Shown here: positions 42,938-54,322 of the stretch, one piece after another
How positions within the stretch are numbered: the stretch's first letter is position 1
Layout: each line of letters starts with the position of its first letter
Assembly: GCA_947044405.1 (NCBI GenBank)
Contig: CAMRHE010000205.1
Location: 2,542,001 to 2,606,000 of the forward strand
Direction of reading: 5' to 3'
Length of the DNA: 64,000 nt
From: Leptodactylus fallax
Taxonomy: Eukaryota > Chordata > Amphibia > Anura > Leptodactylidae
Made by a program: the position numbers and the translations under genes
Notes under the pieces: model-generated
Told to the model about the DNA's origin: nothing
Databases searched by the model: none
What the model saw: only the letters and a program-made list of their open reading frames with translations

Positions 42938-44822
42938 TAGAGATGGGCAAATCTCTCAAGATTCATTTAGTTATGGTTTTGAGAAGCTTAAAACATAGCG
43001 TACAACACTGTCAAGACTTTTAGGAACCTATCTATCCAATTTTTAGGTCTCTAAGGCAAACACAGGCAAAGTTATATCAAAGTGAAAGTGACATGTATAT
43101 CTATGGAAAAACAGATGTTAAGCAGAGGATACAAACTGTGAGTTTAACCATACTCTGCGCTGCCATTCACTTTTATGCATTTTAATATTCAAAGCGCTCC
43201 AAAAATTACCCTTTTTTGGAGAAAGGTGCTGCCTGTCATTTTTTAGACACATAGCGGCTGTATTGCAAGAAGCGATGGTTTTGTAGAAAAATTAGCCCAT
43301 TTGATGACTTGTAAGTGCTACAGGCTTGTTATTTGGAAGACAAAGTGGCTGTGTGAGCCTAGTGGACAAGTGATAAAGAACTGACTTTCCAAAACAAAAG
43401 CCACCTAAAATAATCCCTTAATGGGAGCTGAATGCCACACCAACTATGCGTTGGTACTGGAAAAAGCAATGGTGGGTTGTTTGTTTTATTTTCTTATTAA
43501 TATGCCAACAGAGTGGCTGTGGCAAGCGGCACTGCCAACTTTAGAATTTGAAGACAATTTTGTGGCACACTGTCAGCGTGCCTGCCACTTGAAAATTGAA
43601 GTAGTAAAGAACAAACAAATTGTCCCTTTATGGCACCAGATGAAGCAGAAAAGAACCTGCCAGTTATCCCTGTATGGGAGCACATGCCACATCAACATTG
43701 TGTTGGTGGAGTGACGATGTAAAGGATTTCAAGAAAAAATTGTGTGGCACTCTATCAGTGTGCCTACTGCATAATCTGCCAGCTGGAAAAGCTGGACTAT
43801 CTTCCAAAAGTGATCATGACGTAGAAGTTGTTCTTCTTCCTCTGACAGACAGTTGTCCAATCAGTTGTGTCTGGTCTGCTGTATGCCAGTGGGGAGCACC
43901 TTGAGGAGGCCACATCAACATTGTGTTGGCAGAGTGAAAATTTATTTATTAATTTCAAGAAAAAAATTGGGACACACTAACAGTGTACCTACTGCCTAGC
44001 TCACAAGCTGAAAAAAGCTAGACTATCTTCCAAAAGTGATCATGAGGTAGAAATTGTTCTTCTTCTTCCTCTCTCAGAAAGTTATCCTCCACTCCAATGT
44101 GTCTGTGGTTTGATGGTTTGATGCATGCAGTAATAATTCACCCTATATTGTTGTTCAAAGTGACACTCCACCAGCTGTTTAATAAAAAAAAAATGGAAAC
44201 TCTTGCCCAAAAAAAACCCTTAGCAAAAGATTTTTCACTAACAGGACTGACTGTCAGTAAAAATTATGTTCAAACATTCTGTATACAGATGAAACCATTG
44301 CACAACAGATTTAGACACAATTAGATTTATGGCAATGAAAGGGTTAACTGTCATTAATGTCATTAATTGTCTGTTTGTATTAGTGCAGCAATGCTGCTGT
44401 CAGGTTCTTTCCATCCTATCAATGATTTCTATCACTAATCTGACTGTAATTGATTACATCTGACTACATTCTCCTATTTCTAAGATTCTCTAACTCTATT
44501 GCTTGCAATCGTACGCTTTTCAGAACTGAGCGCTCTGTATGATGCAGTGAGATGAAGTACAGATCCTTCCCTACTTCCACCATTACAGCAATGCCTCATG
44601 TTCAAGCTTACAGCACCTAATAAAGTGTATATGACATCAGCACTGTAAGGTGTCCACCTACCAATGTCTATTGGTTGAGAGGCTGTCAGCTGATGTCAGG
44701 TAGTTTTCTACGCTGTACATGCACCATTGTAGTTCATCCAAGAGTAATAACATTTGCTCGGTTTCATTAAAAAGTAAACAATTTGGAATATTCAGGTTGA
44801 ACCTGGTGAATTGGTTCACTCA
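42938..44822. mobile_element. hAT-like element splitting the minisatellite
   Basis: The 1885-bp insertion begins TAGAGATGGGCAAATC and ends GGTTCACTCA. A perfect 8-bp duplication ATCATAAT lies on both sides (42930-42937 and 44823-44830), and joining the flanks restores the minisatellite rhythm. The last bases of the right terminus (expected TCTCTA) appear to be missing. The interior has three related units starting GCCACAYCAAC. No transposase motif was found; the 98-codon frame at 43421 is part of those units. Confidence 0.75.
43434..44130. repeat. Internal tandem repeats, ~225-250 bp unit
   Basis: Units begin near 43434, 43686 and 43909 with GCCACA(C/T)CAAC, sharing AGCTGGACTATCTTCCAAAA and GTGATCATGA in the last two. 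Spacing is 252 and 223 bp. Confidence 0.7.
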
Positions 44823-44830
44823 ATCATAAT

Positions 44831-45245
44831 ACTGTGTGAAGGGCACTAAGGGGACATCATACTGTGAAAGGGTACTAAGACAATCTCACACTGTGGGGGC
44901 GCAGATGGGCATTATACTTTGTGGGGAGGACTAAGGGGGTTCATACAGTGTGTTGGCATTAAGGGGGACATTATACTGTGTGGGGGTACTAAGGGGACAT
45001 TATAGTGTATGGGGGGTACTAAAAGCATATCATTATTTATAGTGACACTTTGAGGAGCATCATACTGTGTGTGGGACCAAGGGGGCACCATACCATGTGG
45101 CTAATCTAAGGGGGCAACATAGTGTGTGGGAGACCTAAACTACTTAGGTATAGAGCCACTATAGAGACATTATACTTTGTGTGAGGACTAAGGGATACTC
45201 ATACTGTATGGAGGCACTAAGAATACCTTATACTGTGCAGGGACT
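44831..45245. repeat. Minisatellite, right part (~30-bp unit)
   Basis: Units such as CACTAAGGGGACATCATACT and GGGGGACATTATACTGTGTG continue the left part. Confidence 0.9.
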
Positions 45246-47868
45246 TGTGCCAAATGTGCAGTGTGCATAGACGCTCAGATGTACTGGATCAATTGCTTTG
45301 GTGTCTAGAGTATATTCTATGTATATACTGGGTCAGCAGCAGATCAGTCATTAGTTTTTATTCTGTTTTAATACATCCTATTTTCCATAGCTTTATAAAA
45401 TGTCTTATATGCTCTGAAATGGTACCTGCTTTTGAGCATATGTTTTGAAACATATATGGTTCCTAAAAATGACTTTAGAAGATGCCAAATGCCAAAACAT
45501 TATTTGTTCACTAACCTAGAAACTCTTTAAGGATACCATATCTTTACATCCAGATGTTCCAGAATGTTTTGTGACTATCCTATTCATCTAAATTGGGTTG
45601 TATTGCTGTATACATATAGATTTCTGGAAGCCTCATTCAGATGAATGGGACAGCTGCAGAAATTTCTGCTATAAACATGACAAGACCACAGGTCAAAGTA
45701 GGTTGTATGGTTCAGTGGTCAGAGCAGAGCCAAGGTCAGCAAAGGGAATCAAATGGATCAAGAGGTGACAAGCAGGAGTGCGGTCATGAACAAGCCAGGA
45801 ATCAGTACATGGGGCAGATAGAAGAGGCAGCACAATGTGAAACCAAGAGTAGAAACCTAATTGTACAAGTGCTTGTGAGGTGGCTGAGCAGACCTATATA
45901 GCTAAGTAGGCTGTAGGCTGTACCCGTCATGACTTATCGGCCTTATCGTGTCAATTCCCTCTAAGAGAGACATCACGCTTGTAGTTGTGTCCTTTGGTTC
46001 TTATCATTTTTTCCCCAGAAAACTGATTAAATTGATGCCTCAGCCCAACAGAACAGACACTGACTTTTTAATATCAGTGGCAGTGGATAGGGAAGATGTA
46101 GACATTGATATAGTCAGTGATTTAAACCCACACAATGCGTTATTCAAAGTGATATACTTCCACAGGTATTTATGGTAGAGAATGAGGGTGACGTTTTGGT
46201 CCATAGGACCTTCATCAGACTACTATGAAGGATGCAATAAAGCCCTCCTGTAGAATGGTAATAGGATATAATCTAATATATAGAGTTGTTTGGAATCAGT
46301 GGTCATAGCCACTGGGTAGTGACTGGGCTGGGGAACAGCTGATCGGTGGGGGTGCCAAGTTCCGTACCACCACTAATGATATTTTGTGACCTACCCTGAA
46401 GATAGAAAAATCCCTTTAAAATATATCTCATTGCCCTTCAATGAAAAGCAGAAATAAATTAAAACTATGGAATAAATCATTAAACTTTGCTGCCCCTAAC
46501 CCGTCTGGTATTGCAGCTCATCAACATTAACCTCAGTGCACTGGACTTGGACTAGTAGACATGAGTCATGGAGAAGTTAGTTTCTAGGTACAAACAGCCA
46601 TGTTTTTCTAATACTGGACATCCCCTTTAATAACAAATAACTCTGAGTTAATATTTCATGAAAGCTTAGGTGTAAAAAAACGCGTCTCTGAAAAAGTTGC
46701 AGAATTTCTGAATACAGAAACAAGTTGCGCAAGTTTAATATTTCGTCCCTGTATAGCGATGAAGGGATTATTATTTTCCATCATCATTTATTCATAACTA
46801 ATATACATTTTCCAGCACGGCACAACAGTCTATGGGAGATAATTAGATAATATATAACACAGTGGTATGAGCACATTTCTCAGCTAAAGGTAGAGAAAAT
46901 CTCATCAATGTATCTCGCCGCTCATAAAACATAATGTAGATGAAAACTGTTTATTCTGGAAAAAGAAATTTGTATATATTAAGATAAGAAAGTGGTAAGT
47001 GAGCTGCGTATGATTGAATTCTTAGGTAAGACTATTTATTTCACAAGCTTTAAATTAAAGGGGATGTATGACATATGAAAAGCTTTCCTTTTTTTTCTGG
47101 AGAAACAGCGCCACTCTTGCGTATGGGTTATATTTTGGTATTGCAGTTGAATCTGATTCTATATCAGAAAAAATAAAATTGACAGTTTTCAGGTAAATTC
47201 ACACTGCAGATTTTGCAACGGGACCTGCTATGCGGAGACCCTCCTACCGGTGACCAATACACTTCAACAGGAGGTTTTGGCAGAATCCACCTGAAGATCG
47301 TGCAGGGTGCTTATTTTTTCCATTAGCTGATTTTTTCAGGTAGTGACAATGATGCGTCTGTCTCCCATTGAAATAAATGGGAGGTGGAATTTTTACGTCC
47401 TGTTGATTTCAGTGGGCACTGTGTAATGTTTCATCTCCCCTGCATTGGTGCTGCAGGGAAACTGAGCAGTTGTTTGCAGCAGGTGGCAGCAGCAGGACAC
47501 CATGTGATCGTATCATCGTAGGAATCTTCAAGCAGAAGGATTGTCTAAAGTGGATAAGCTGTAAGGGATTAATGTAGTTAGCAAAAGCCCAAACTTTGAT
47601 AGAATGCAGGATTTCTCACCCACAGAGGTACAGTTACGGAGTAGACACAAGATTGTGATTTCTGTCTCACCAGGATCAGTCCATTTAGCCAGTTGATATT
47701 AGTCAGTTACAGTTAAGTTCAGCCCAGCTGGGAAAACACCCAGCTCAAAAACAGCCAAGTCACCAGAACTGCCAGAAAGTTCAGACCAGAGAAGTTGGGC
47801 GCATTGTTGAGTAGTCAGGATATGGACCATCCCTCCCCCTTTCAAGGTTGGGTCTACATTAGTGAGAT
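45246..47868. other. Unassigned sequence with repeat fragments
   Basis: 45640-45960 resembles the 27740 repeat. 46190-46220 has GACGTTTTGGTCCATAGGAC, typical of frog repeats. 46310-46425 (AACAGCTGATCGGTGGGGGT) belongs to the GGATAGGTCATCAATAT group. 47190-47410 is a worn miniature element. No gene was seen. Confidence 0.4.
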
Positions 47869-48056
47869 CAGTGTTGGACTGAGGTTCCTAGGGACCACCA
47901 AATAAAATTATTCTGAGGGCCCATCTTCCAACAACACCTAGCTAATAGAGCATTTCAACCTTTCAAATGTGTGTGTCTTCTGCTGGACCATTATTGTTTT
48001 ATAACCTAGGTCTTCAAGAGGAACCTCTGGTACTCTGGTAGGCCAGTCCAACACTG
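47869..48056. mobile_element. hAT-like miniature element
   Basis: The 188-bp element has termini CAGTGTTGGACTG and, inverted, CAGTGTTGGACTGGCC. AGTGAGAT (47861-47868) and AGTCAGAC (48057-48064) match at 6 of 8 bases. Confidence 0.72.
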
Positions 48057-48064
48057 AGTCAGAC

Positions 48065-50913
48065 TAAGAAGATCAATATCAATATCTTGATGGCTAGTCT
48101 AAGTTTACCTTGTATGATCTATAGTTGCAAAGATATTGTCTTCATACACAGAGTGGTGGAGATTTATTAATACTATCCTAAATCAACTGAGCATAAAACT
48201 TGAGGAGACAGGCAGAAGTTTATCATACTCCATACTCCAACTCTTGACTGGCTTATTTTATACCAATATTTGCTCCAAAATAACCATTTATAAATCCAGT
48301 GCATCTTATGACTCTTTTAGCCATTATACCATGTCCAAACTGTTATAAAAAAAAAAGAGAAAAAATACAATAACTGTGATGCACAGCATGTTTTTTTTGC
48401 GCAGGTAACAAGAATTCTGCCACATTTTACTTATTGAAATTCCCAAAGTGGTCCAATGCTTTGGACCCACAAAGCAAACTAACTGAAGACCAGAGATTCA
48501 GATCTCCAGAACATCCAGCACCAAGTATGAAAATAAAAAACCTTGGCATATTAAGTTAAGTTACGAATACTTATATACAAGCTTGTGAAAAAATACACTG
48601 GAGAAATGAAGAAGTTTTTTAGAGTTACAAAATGGATATGGTTAAACAGGATAGAAGAATCTATGGACCTGGGCCAATATTTATGGTGTGACATAGGAGT
48701 TACATTGCTTTCAGATTTCAAATTTTGAAAGCAGCCCATACAGAAAACCAGCCAGTTTTTAAGGGTTCAATAAAAGATCTAATGTGTATGGGGACTTCCA
48801 CATCTGGGAGAGGGGAGATAAGCATCGAATTGGATTTCAACTGCTTGATCCTTTTGTTCTTGGGAAGATAAACCGCTGCCAAAAGAGTCAAGTGTCTTTC
48901 TCTTCTGCCACTTCATTACACAAGCAGGGGGTGTTAGGTGAGATAGCTGGCAGCCAAGCAGATAACTTATTTCTATGGCCAGCTTTAATCTAGTGTTGTT
49001 ACAATGAAATCTGTTGTGCTTTGTGCAATTGACATTCAAGAGGTTTCCCAAGATTAGAATTTATCACTTATCCACAGGATAGATGATAAGTGTTTGATCA
49101 GTGGAGATTGAGTGCTCAGTCCCCTATTTGAATGGGGTGCCATTGAACATGTGCATTGCTACACCATTGAAAGTGTATAAGACTGCCGAAGATAGGCCTA
49201 ACTTATCTCTAGCAATATCATACAGCTTGAATAGAGCAGAAATACTTGTGTTCAACTACCTCTCCATTAAAATCGGGGTACACTGTGTCCCCAGTTCTTA
49301 TAATTGGTGGCCATCCTAGAGGTTGAACCTCGACAGATCATATTATGTGTATCAGTGATCAACTGAAATCTTTAGGCACAACAGAAAAACTGAGATACTT
49401 CAGACACCTTAATGACACGTCAGGCGGTAACACTCAGATAGAGGAATGGCATGTTAATATTCATGTGTTTGTCTCTTCAAGAGTCCTTCTTCAGAATTGT
49501 CATCAGTTAGTTGTTTCTACTAGGGGTAGAAACAACCGTGATAGGCTCCACCACAGCAAGAGCTGCTCCTTACTCTTGTCTCTGAATAACAGAAAATGGT
49601 CCTTAGTGAGGGATCCAACTCTATGGTGCCATATGCCCTGACAGGCTTTTTTTGGGAACTATATACAGTACATGATAGCTTTATTACATGATTATCTGGG
49701 CAGTCATAATAATGGCCCCATAATTCCATACAGTTATCTGTCATTCTCCAATGTTAACCCCCATGAGTGTCCATGCTCCCTGACATTGTAGGTGAGCACA
49801 GCACAGTGAGTAGACTGTGAAAGGCGCTCAGCAGCACACGGTGCTCTGCCAGAAGCGCTGCTCTTGTCCTGCTCAACCTTGGTTTTAATAATGTTTTGAA
49901 TTAATGCAGATGGCAAATGGAGTGGTCATTTATCTTGTAATGCGTGGGAGTAGAGAAGAAGCCAAATATTTTCTGATGTGCAAAATTCTCCCTGGTGTTT
50001 TATAAGAGATACAACAAATGCCCTGTACCCCCCAACCCCTTTTCTCTCTCCCGCACCTGCGAAAAATCAAGGAAATTTATTACAGTTTCCTAACAGGTCC
50101 CATATGGTGTCATTATTTTATCAAAATTTCATTATGGTAAAAAACTGATTCTTAGATTATTTGACTTATTCAGAGTTAACTGTGTTTTTGGAACATATAT
50201 TTTCATCTAATGCTAAGGAGACAATCATGTTGTACTACAGAACATTTTAACCCCCTTGACAACGAACATGAAGTCTAATTATGCTGAACATCTCCATTCT
50301 TCTGCTCCTCTGATGTCTTACAGCATTACTGAAGCCAAAACGTAGCGAAGGACCAGGCTGCTTTAGATTCTGATTGTGAGTGTCTCCAAAACACATGATT
50401 ACTTCTCCACAGTACTGGCAGATACTTAAAGTGTATCTCTGGCCTGGGAGCTTTAAAGGTGTTGTCTGGTGGGGAAAAAAAAATTGACAAAATAAAAGCA
50501 ATGCTCACTGATCTCTCACCTCTCCTATTCTGACGCTGCACAATTCCCATTGGTCTCTCATTCCAGTTGTAACTCGACACATAGTAAATTCAGACAGTCA
50601 CTGACTAAGGCAGGTCACCACTGCAGACTGTGATTGGCCGAGAGGTCATTTAAACATTCTTAAAAATTATTTACAGTGTATGGCTGTTGTGGCTTCCCCT
50701 CGTCTTTAATACAATAAATGGTTCTGTCTTTCAGTACCTCTGCTTTAATCTCTTCTCCAAATAGATTCCCCACTCACCTCTTAATCGTTCACTTTGCACT
50801 TCTGTGCACCACCCTGGAACTTTTTCAGGACACATTACAAGTTTCTAAAATAGGGCTCCTTAATTGGGACTAATTGAGACTACTGCTTGGCTCACCATGA
50901 TCTCCATGTCTAC
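48065..50913. other. Unassigned sequence
   Basis: 49060-49200 (ATCACTTATCCACAGGATAG) is a worn dispersed repeat. Nothing else was recognised, including in the 48779-49051 minus and 49345-49641 plus frames. Confidence 0.45.
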
Positions 50914-51356
50914 TAGACATGGTTGTAACAATTCTTTTCGAATAAATTGCGATCCAGAAGACACAAGTCTGCAATTCATGTGACATTCTGGTATTATCTG
51001 ACATGACCTAATAGCCTCTCTATGGCCAATAGTCAGTAGTAGGTGGACACCTTACAGTGCTGATGTATAGTATATAAGGTTGTGTGGACTGGAACACAAA
51101 GCATTTCAGTGATGGTGGGATGAATGTGTTATTCATCACTGCATGATCCAAAGCAATTACTCCATTTTCTTAAGCAATATACAGCAGTTAGTGCAACACT
51201 CCTTGCAATACAGGTAGAGAATCTTAGAAGTAGGAGAATTAAAAAAAGTTTAGTCAGATTTAATCAATTATAGACAGATAGTGATAGAAATCATAGATGG
51301 GAGTGAGGGAGAATCCTGAGATGTGTGAGCCAGACTGCTGCAGTAAAACAGATATA
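50914..51356 (-). mobile_element. Inverted, truncated relative of the 42938 element
   Basis: Reversed, it reads TTTCTATCACTATCTG, TCTCCTACTTCTAAGATTCT and CAGCACTGTAAGGTGTCCAC, in the same order as 44425-44660. The outer end TAGACATGGTTGTAAC is a worn TAGAGATG terminus. The other end is cut at the TTAA element that follows. Confidence 0.75.
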
Positions 51357-51720
51357 TTAAAGAGGACCTTTCATGTCCTCAGGCACATGCGGTTTTACAT
51401 ACCGCTAGAAAGCCAACAGCGCGCTGAAATCAGCGCACTACCGGCTTTCCTGGTATGTGCCCCGGGGCTGGAGATATCGGCGGTGTAAGTTTCACGGTTT
51501 ACTGTCAGAAAGGCGTTCCTGACAGTCTTGGTGGGCTGTGAGGAATGCCCTCCCTGACAGTTCTCGTTCATAGACTTGTATTGGGGGGGCGTTCCTCACA
51601 GCTGAGCGTTATCGCTGGGCTGTAAGGAACGCCCCCTCTCTCTGTACTCGTCTATAGCACTGTACTGTCAGAGGGGGCGTTCCTTACTGCCCGGCGATGA
51701 CGCTGTGAAAACCACAATAT
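51357..51720. repeat. TTAA-type miniature element, right end not found
   Basis: It starts TTAAAGAGGACCTTTCA. The internal inverted repeat 51600-51643 / 51662-51708 shares AAGGAACGCCCCCTCT and its complement, forming a strong hairpin. Confidence 0.55.
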
Positions 51721-52457
51721 GTCATCAGTCTCCAACAGTTTTAAAACAGCTTTAGAACATAGTAAATATATATAGTAAACATAGCCCTAAGCTAAGATGG
51801 AAGAGTAAGCATAAAAAATACTGTGGATCTATCTGCTTTCTCTAAACATCATGTCCATATGACCCACCAGCTGCCCAAGCATATGTCCAACAACTGCTTG
51901 GTACCAGACACTCACTAATATTTCTCTATGTCTCTGACCACTGGAGCATGATGTATTCATATCATTGCATTCTTACATGGACCACAAAGCCTTGAGTGCT
52001 GAAGCCCTGTATTAATCACTCCCACTGACCTAGGTACCCACACAATGTAGTCATGTGACCACAGGTCCTGAATACATGCACCATCAATATGAGAAAACCA
52101 CCATGTGCTAGCAACAACATGATAACTGCTTTACAATATGATAAATACATGCACTAAACAAAGTCCTTCATTTAAATAAAAGTGTTTAAAGTAAGCCTAT
52201 AAAGGAAATACAATTAACATCCTAAATTTGCTCAGGGGTGTATTCCACCACCTTACAATGTGTTTTTAAGGTACCAAAAGAAACACAAGAAATGCATTTC
52301 ACCCTTATGAGCCAAGAAATGCTTGAGCTATCGCATCCTCAAAACCTATGGTAACAGGAGGGGGGAACAATTGTATCATGGATGGACTGACCATTTTTGG
52401 ATCAAAAACTATTTAAAAGCACAGGTCAGGTGAATCTCCAGTCTCTTGGTCAGTTTC
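51721..52457. other. Unassigned sequence
   Basis: No gene or bounded element was recognised. Confidence 0.4.
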
Positions 52458-52786
52458 TTAAAGAGGACCTGTCAGGTCAATATTTTCCTATGAAATAATT
52501 ATTTCACATGTTTTCTCATAACTCTGGGTGGTACCAGTTCTTCCTAAAAATACATGAATAAATTGACAACTGGGGGTCACCATTAGGAGGGGTTTCCCTA
52601 TGCAGTCACACACCGTCCAGTGCTGACAGTCTAACTATGTAAGGATACATTCATTTTGACCTATGGCATGGTAAAACTCCGGTGTCAAACTGTTCAGTTT
52701 CTAACATAAACAAGACACAAGGCAGAGCTGTAGGAAAACTGTTTAGTATAACTAGCATGCCAAGAGAGGTTAGGGGTCCTCTTTAA
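52458..52786. mobile_element. TTAA-flanked miniature element
   Basis: The 329-bp element has TTAAAGAGGACC at the left and GGTCCTCTTTAA at the right, i.e. TTAA target and perfect 8-bp inverted tips AGAGGACC. The tip matches the element at 51357. piggyBac or Kolobok origin is possible. Confidence 0.8.
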
Positions 52787-53749
52787 GGCTTAAAAAGAAA
52801 GGAGGAATGCAAGTGATATGTCATCCTTGAATCTATTCTATTAACTCATATGATGGCTATGGTGTTTGGCAATGGTGACCTTTAATACCCAGGGGCCCAT
52901 ATTATTACTATACATCAGCCCACCTCTGCACTGTGTAATTGAGCAGATATCATTGATGATATAGGATGCTTCGAGTATTTCACAGCCATGACTGATATGG
53001 GCACATTTATTATGGGTCTATGCAATTGGCTTTTTAATGCACCCTCACCGCTTTCCTGAAAGGGAGAGTTGCAGGGGATGGCTCGGACCAAGGCCATCAG
53101 CTCTGTCAGATTTCTTATCCTTTTTCTGGTATAAATGATTCCTGAAATCTACACCTGTAAGGATTGGGTTTACATTTCAGTACAGTCTTGTGCCTGCTCA
53201 TAAATCAGGAGCAGCCGGAGCAATGAATATCAAGAACAGCACCGAAACTGCCGCTCTAAATAAGTATCTCCCAATGCACCTTAACATGGCTTAGCAGAAT
53301 GGATTGTCTAAAAGCAGACATCCAGTTGTTTCCTCATGACAAATCTTTACTGTGCTGAAACCTATTATCTGAATGTCAGGGCTGGCTGCAGAAATTTCTC
53401 CATGGGTCAAAGATTATCATATTGCCCATTTTTTGATATATATGTACCCTAATACAGCACATGGACAGGGGTTTCTGTAATGGGAATGTCAGCTCTAATA
53501 ACAACTTCGGCACTGCTATGTCTGTGTTTGAGTTATACATCCAAGTATAGAACCCCAATCACATTAATTAGTCACGTCTGTCAGTAATTAATCACTATGG
53601 CCACTAATGATTCCCTGGTCCTGTAATGAAGTGCTAGCCCAGAATATGTGAGCACACCTGGCCTTGCTACAGGCAGATTTGTGCCGTTTCCCTCCTTTCA
53701 TACTGCAATGCAGGTACATTTTTATAGAGATCGTAAAGGGAAAGGACGG

Positions 53750-53752
<3 letters not shown>

Positions 53753-53781
<29 letters not shown>
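53753..53781. repeat. GA microsatellite
   Basis: About 14 GA units, continuing as impure purine tract to about 53850. Confidence 0.95.
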
Positions 53782-53788
<7 letters not shown>

Positions 53789-54281
53789 AAAAGTAAGGGA
53801 GGGAGAGAGCTAAGGCACAGAAAATATAGCAAACAGGGAGAGGGAGAGACTGTGTGAGCCAGGGTCACGTATAATACATGACCATGTGATCCAAGGACGA
53901 AAAAATAGTTCCCTGAGGAAATATGGCGCATATACATCTATACAGTGAACAACCTATAGTAAAACAGTCTAAAGGGTAGAAAGGCAACAACATTGTGAGA
54001 TGAAAGCAAAGCTCACACTATATGAAAGTTGCAGGCAGTTCTTAGGCTGTCCATATCTTATCCCTTACTAGAAAATATAATGATATAGATCATATGCACA
54101 GTACAGAGTTTTATAACTTTCGGATATTTAGAACAGCATCACCATTTTGATCCTTTACTTTTTTTGCTGCAGGTTGGAATCGTATTATGTTTTTTATAGT
54201 GATAGTAGCAAATGTGTGGCAAATGTTGGGGATTTCAGAACATGTGAAAAAAATATAGTGGCCTACCTAAAAACTAGGTAG

Positions 54282-54321
<40 letters not shown>
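54282..54321. repeat. ATAG tetranucleotide microsatellite
   Basis: Ten uninterrupted tetranucleotide units. Confidence 0.97.
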
Positions 54322-54322
<1 letters not shown>

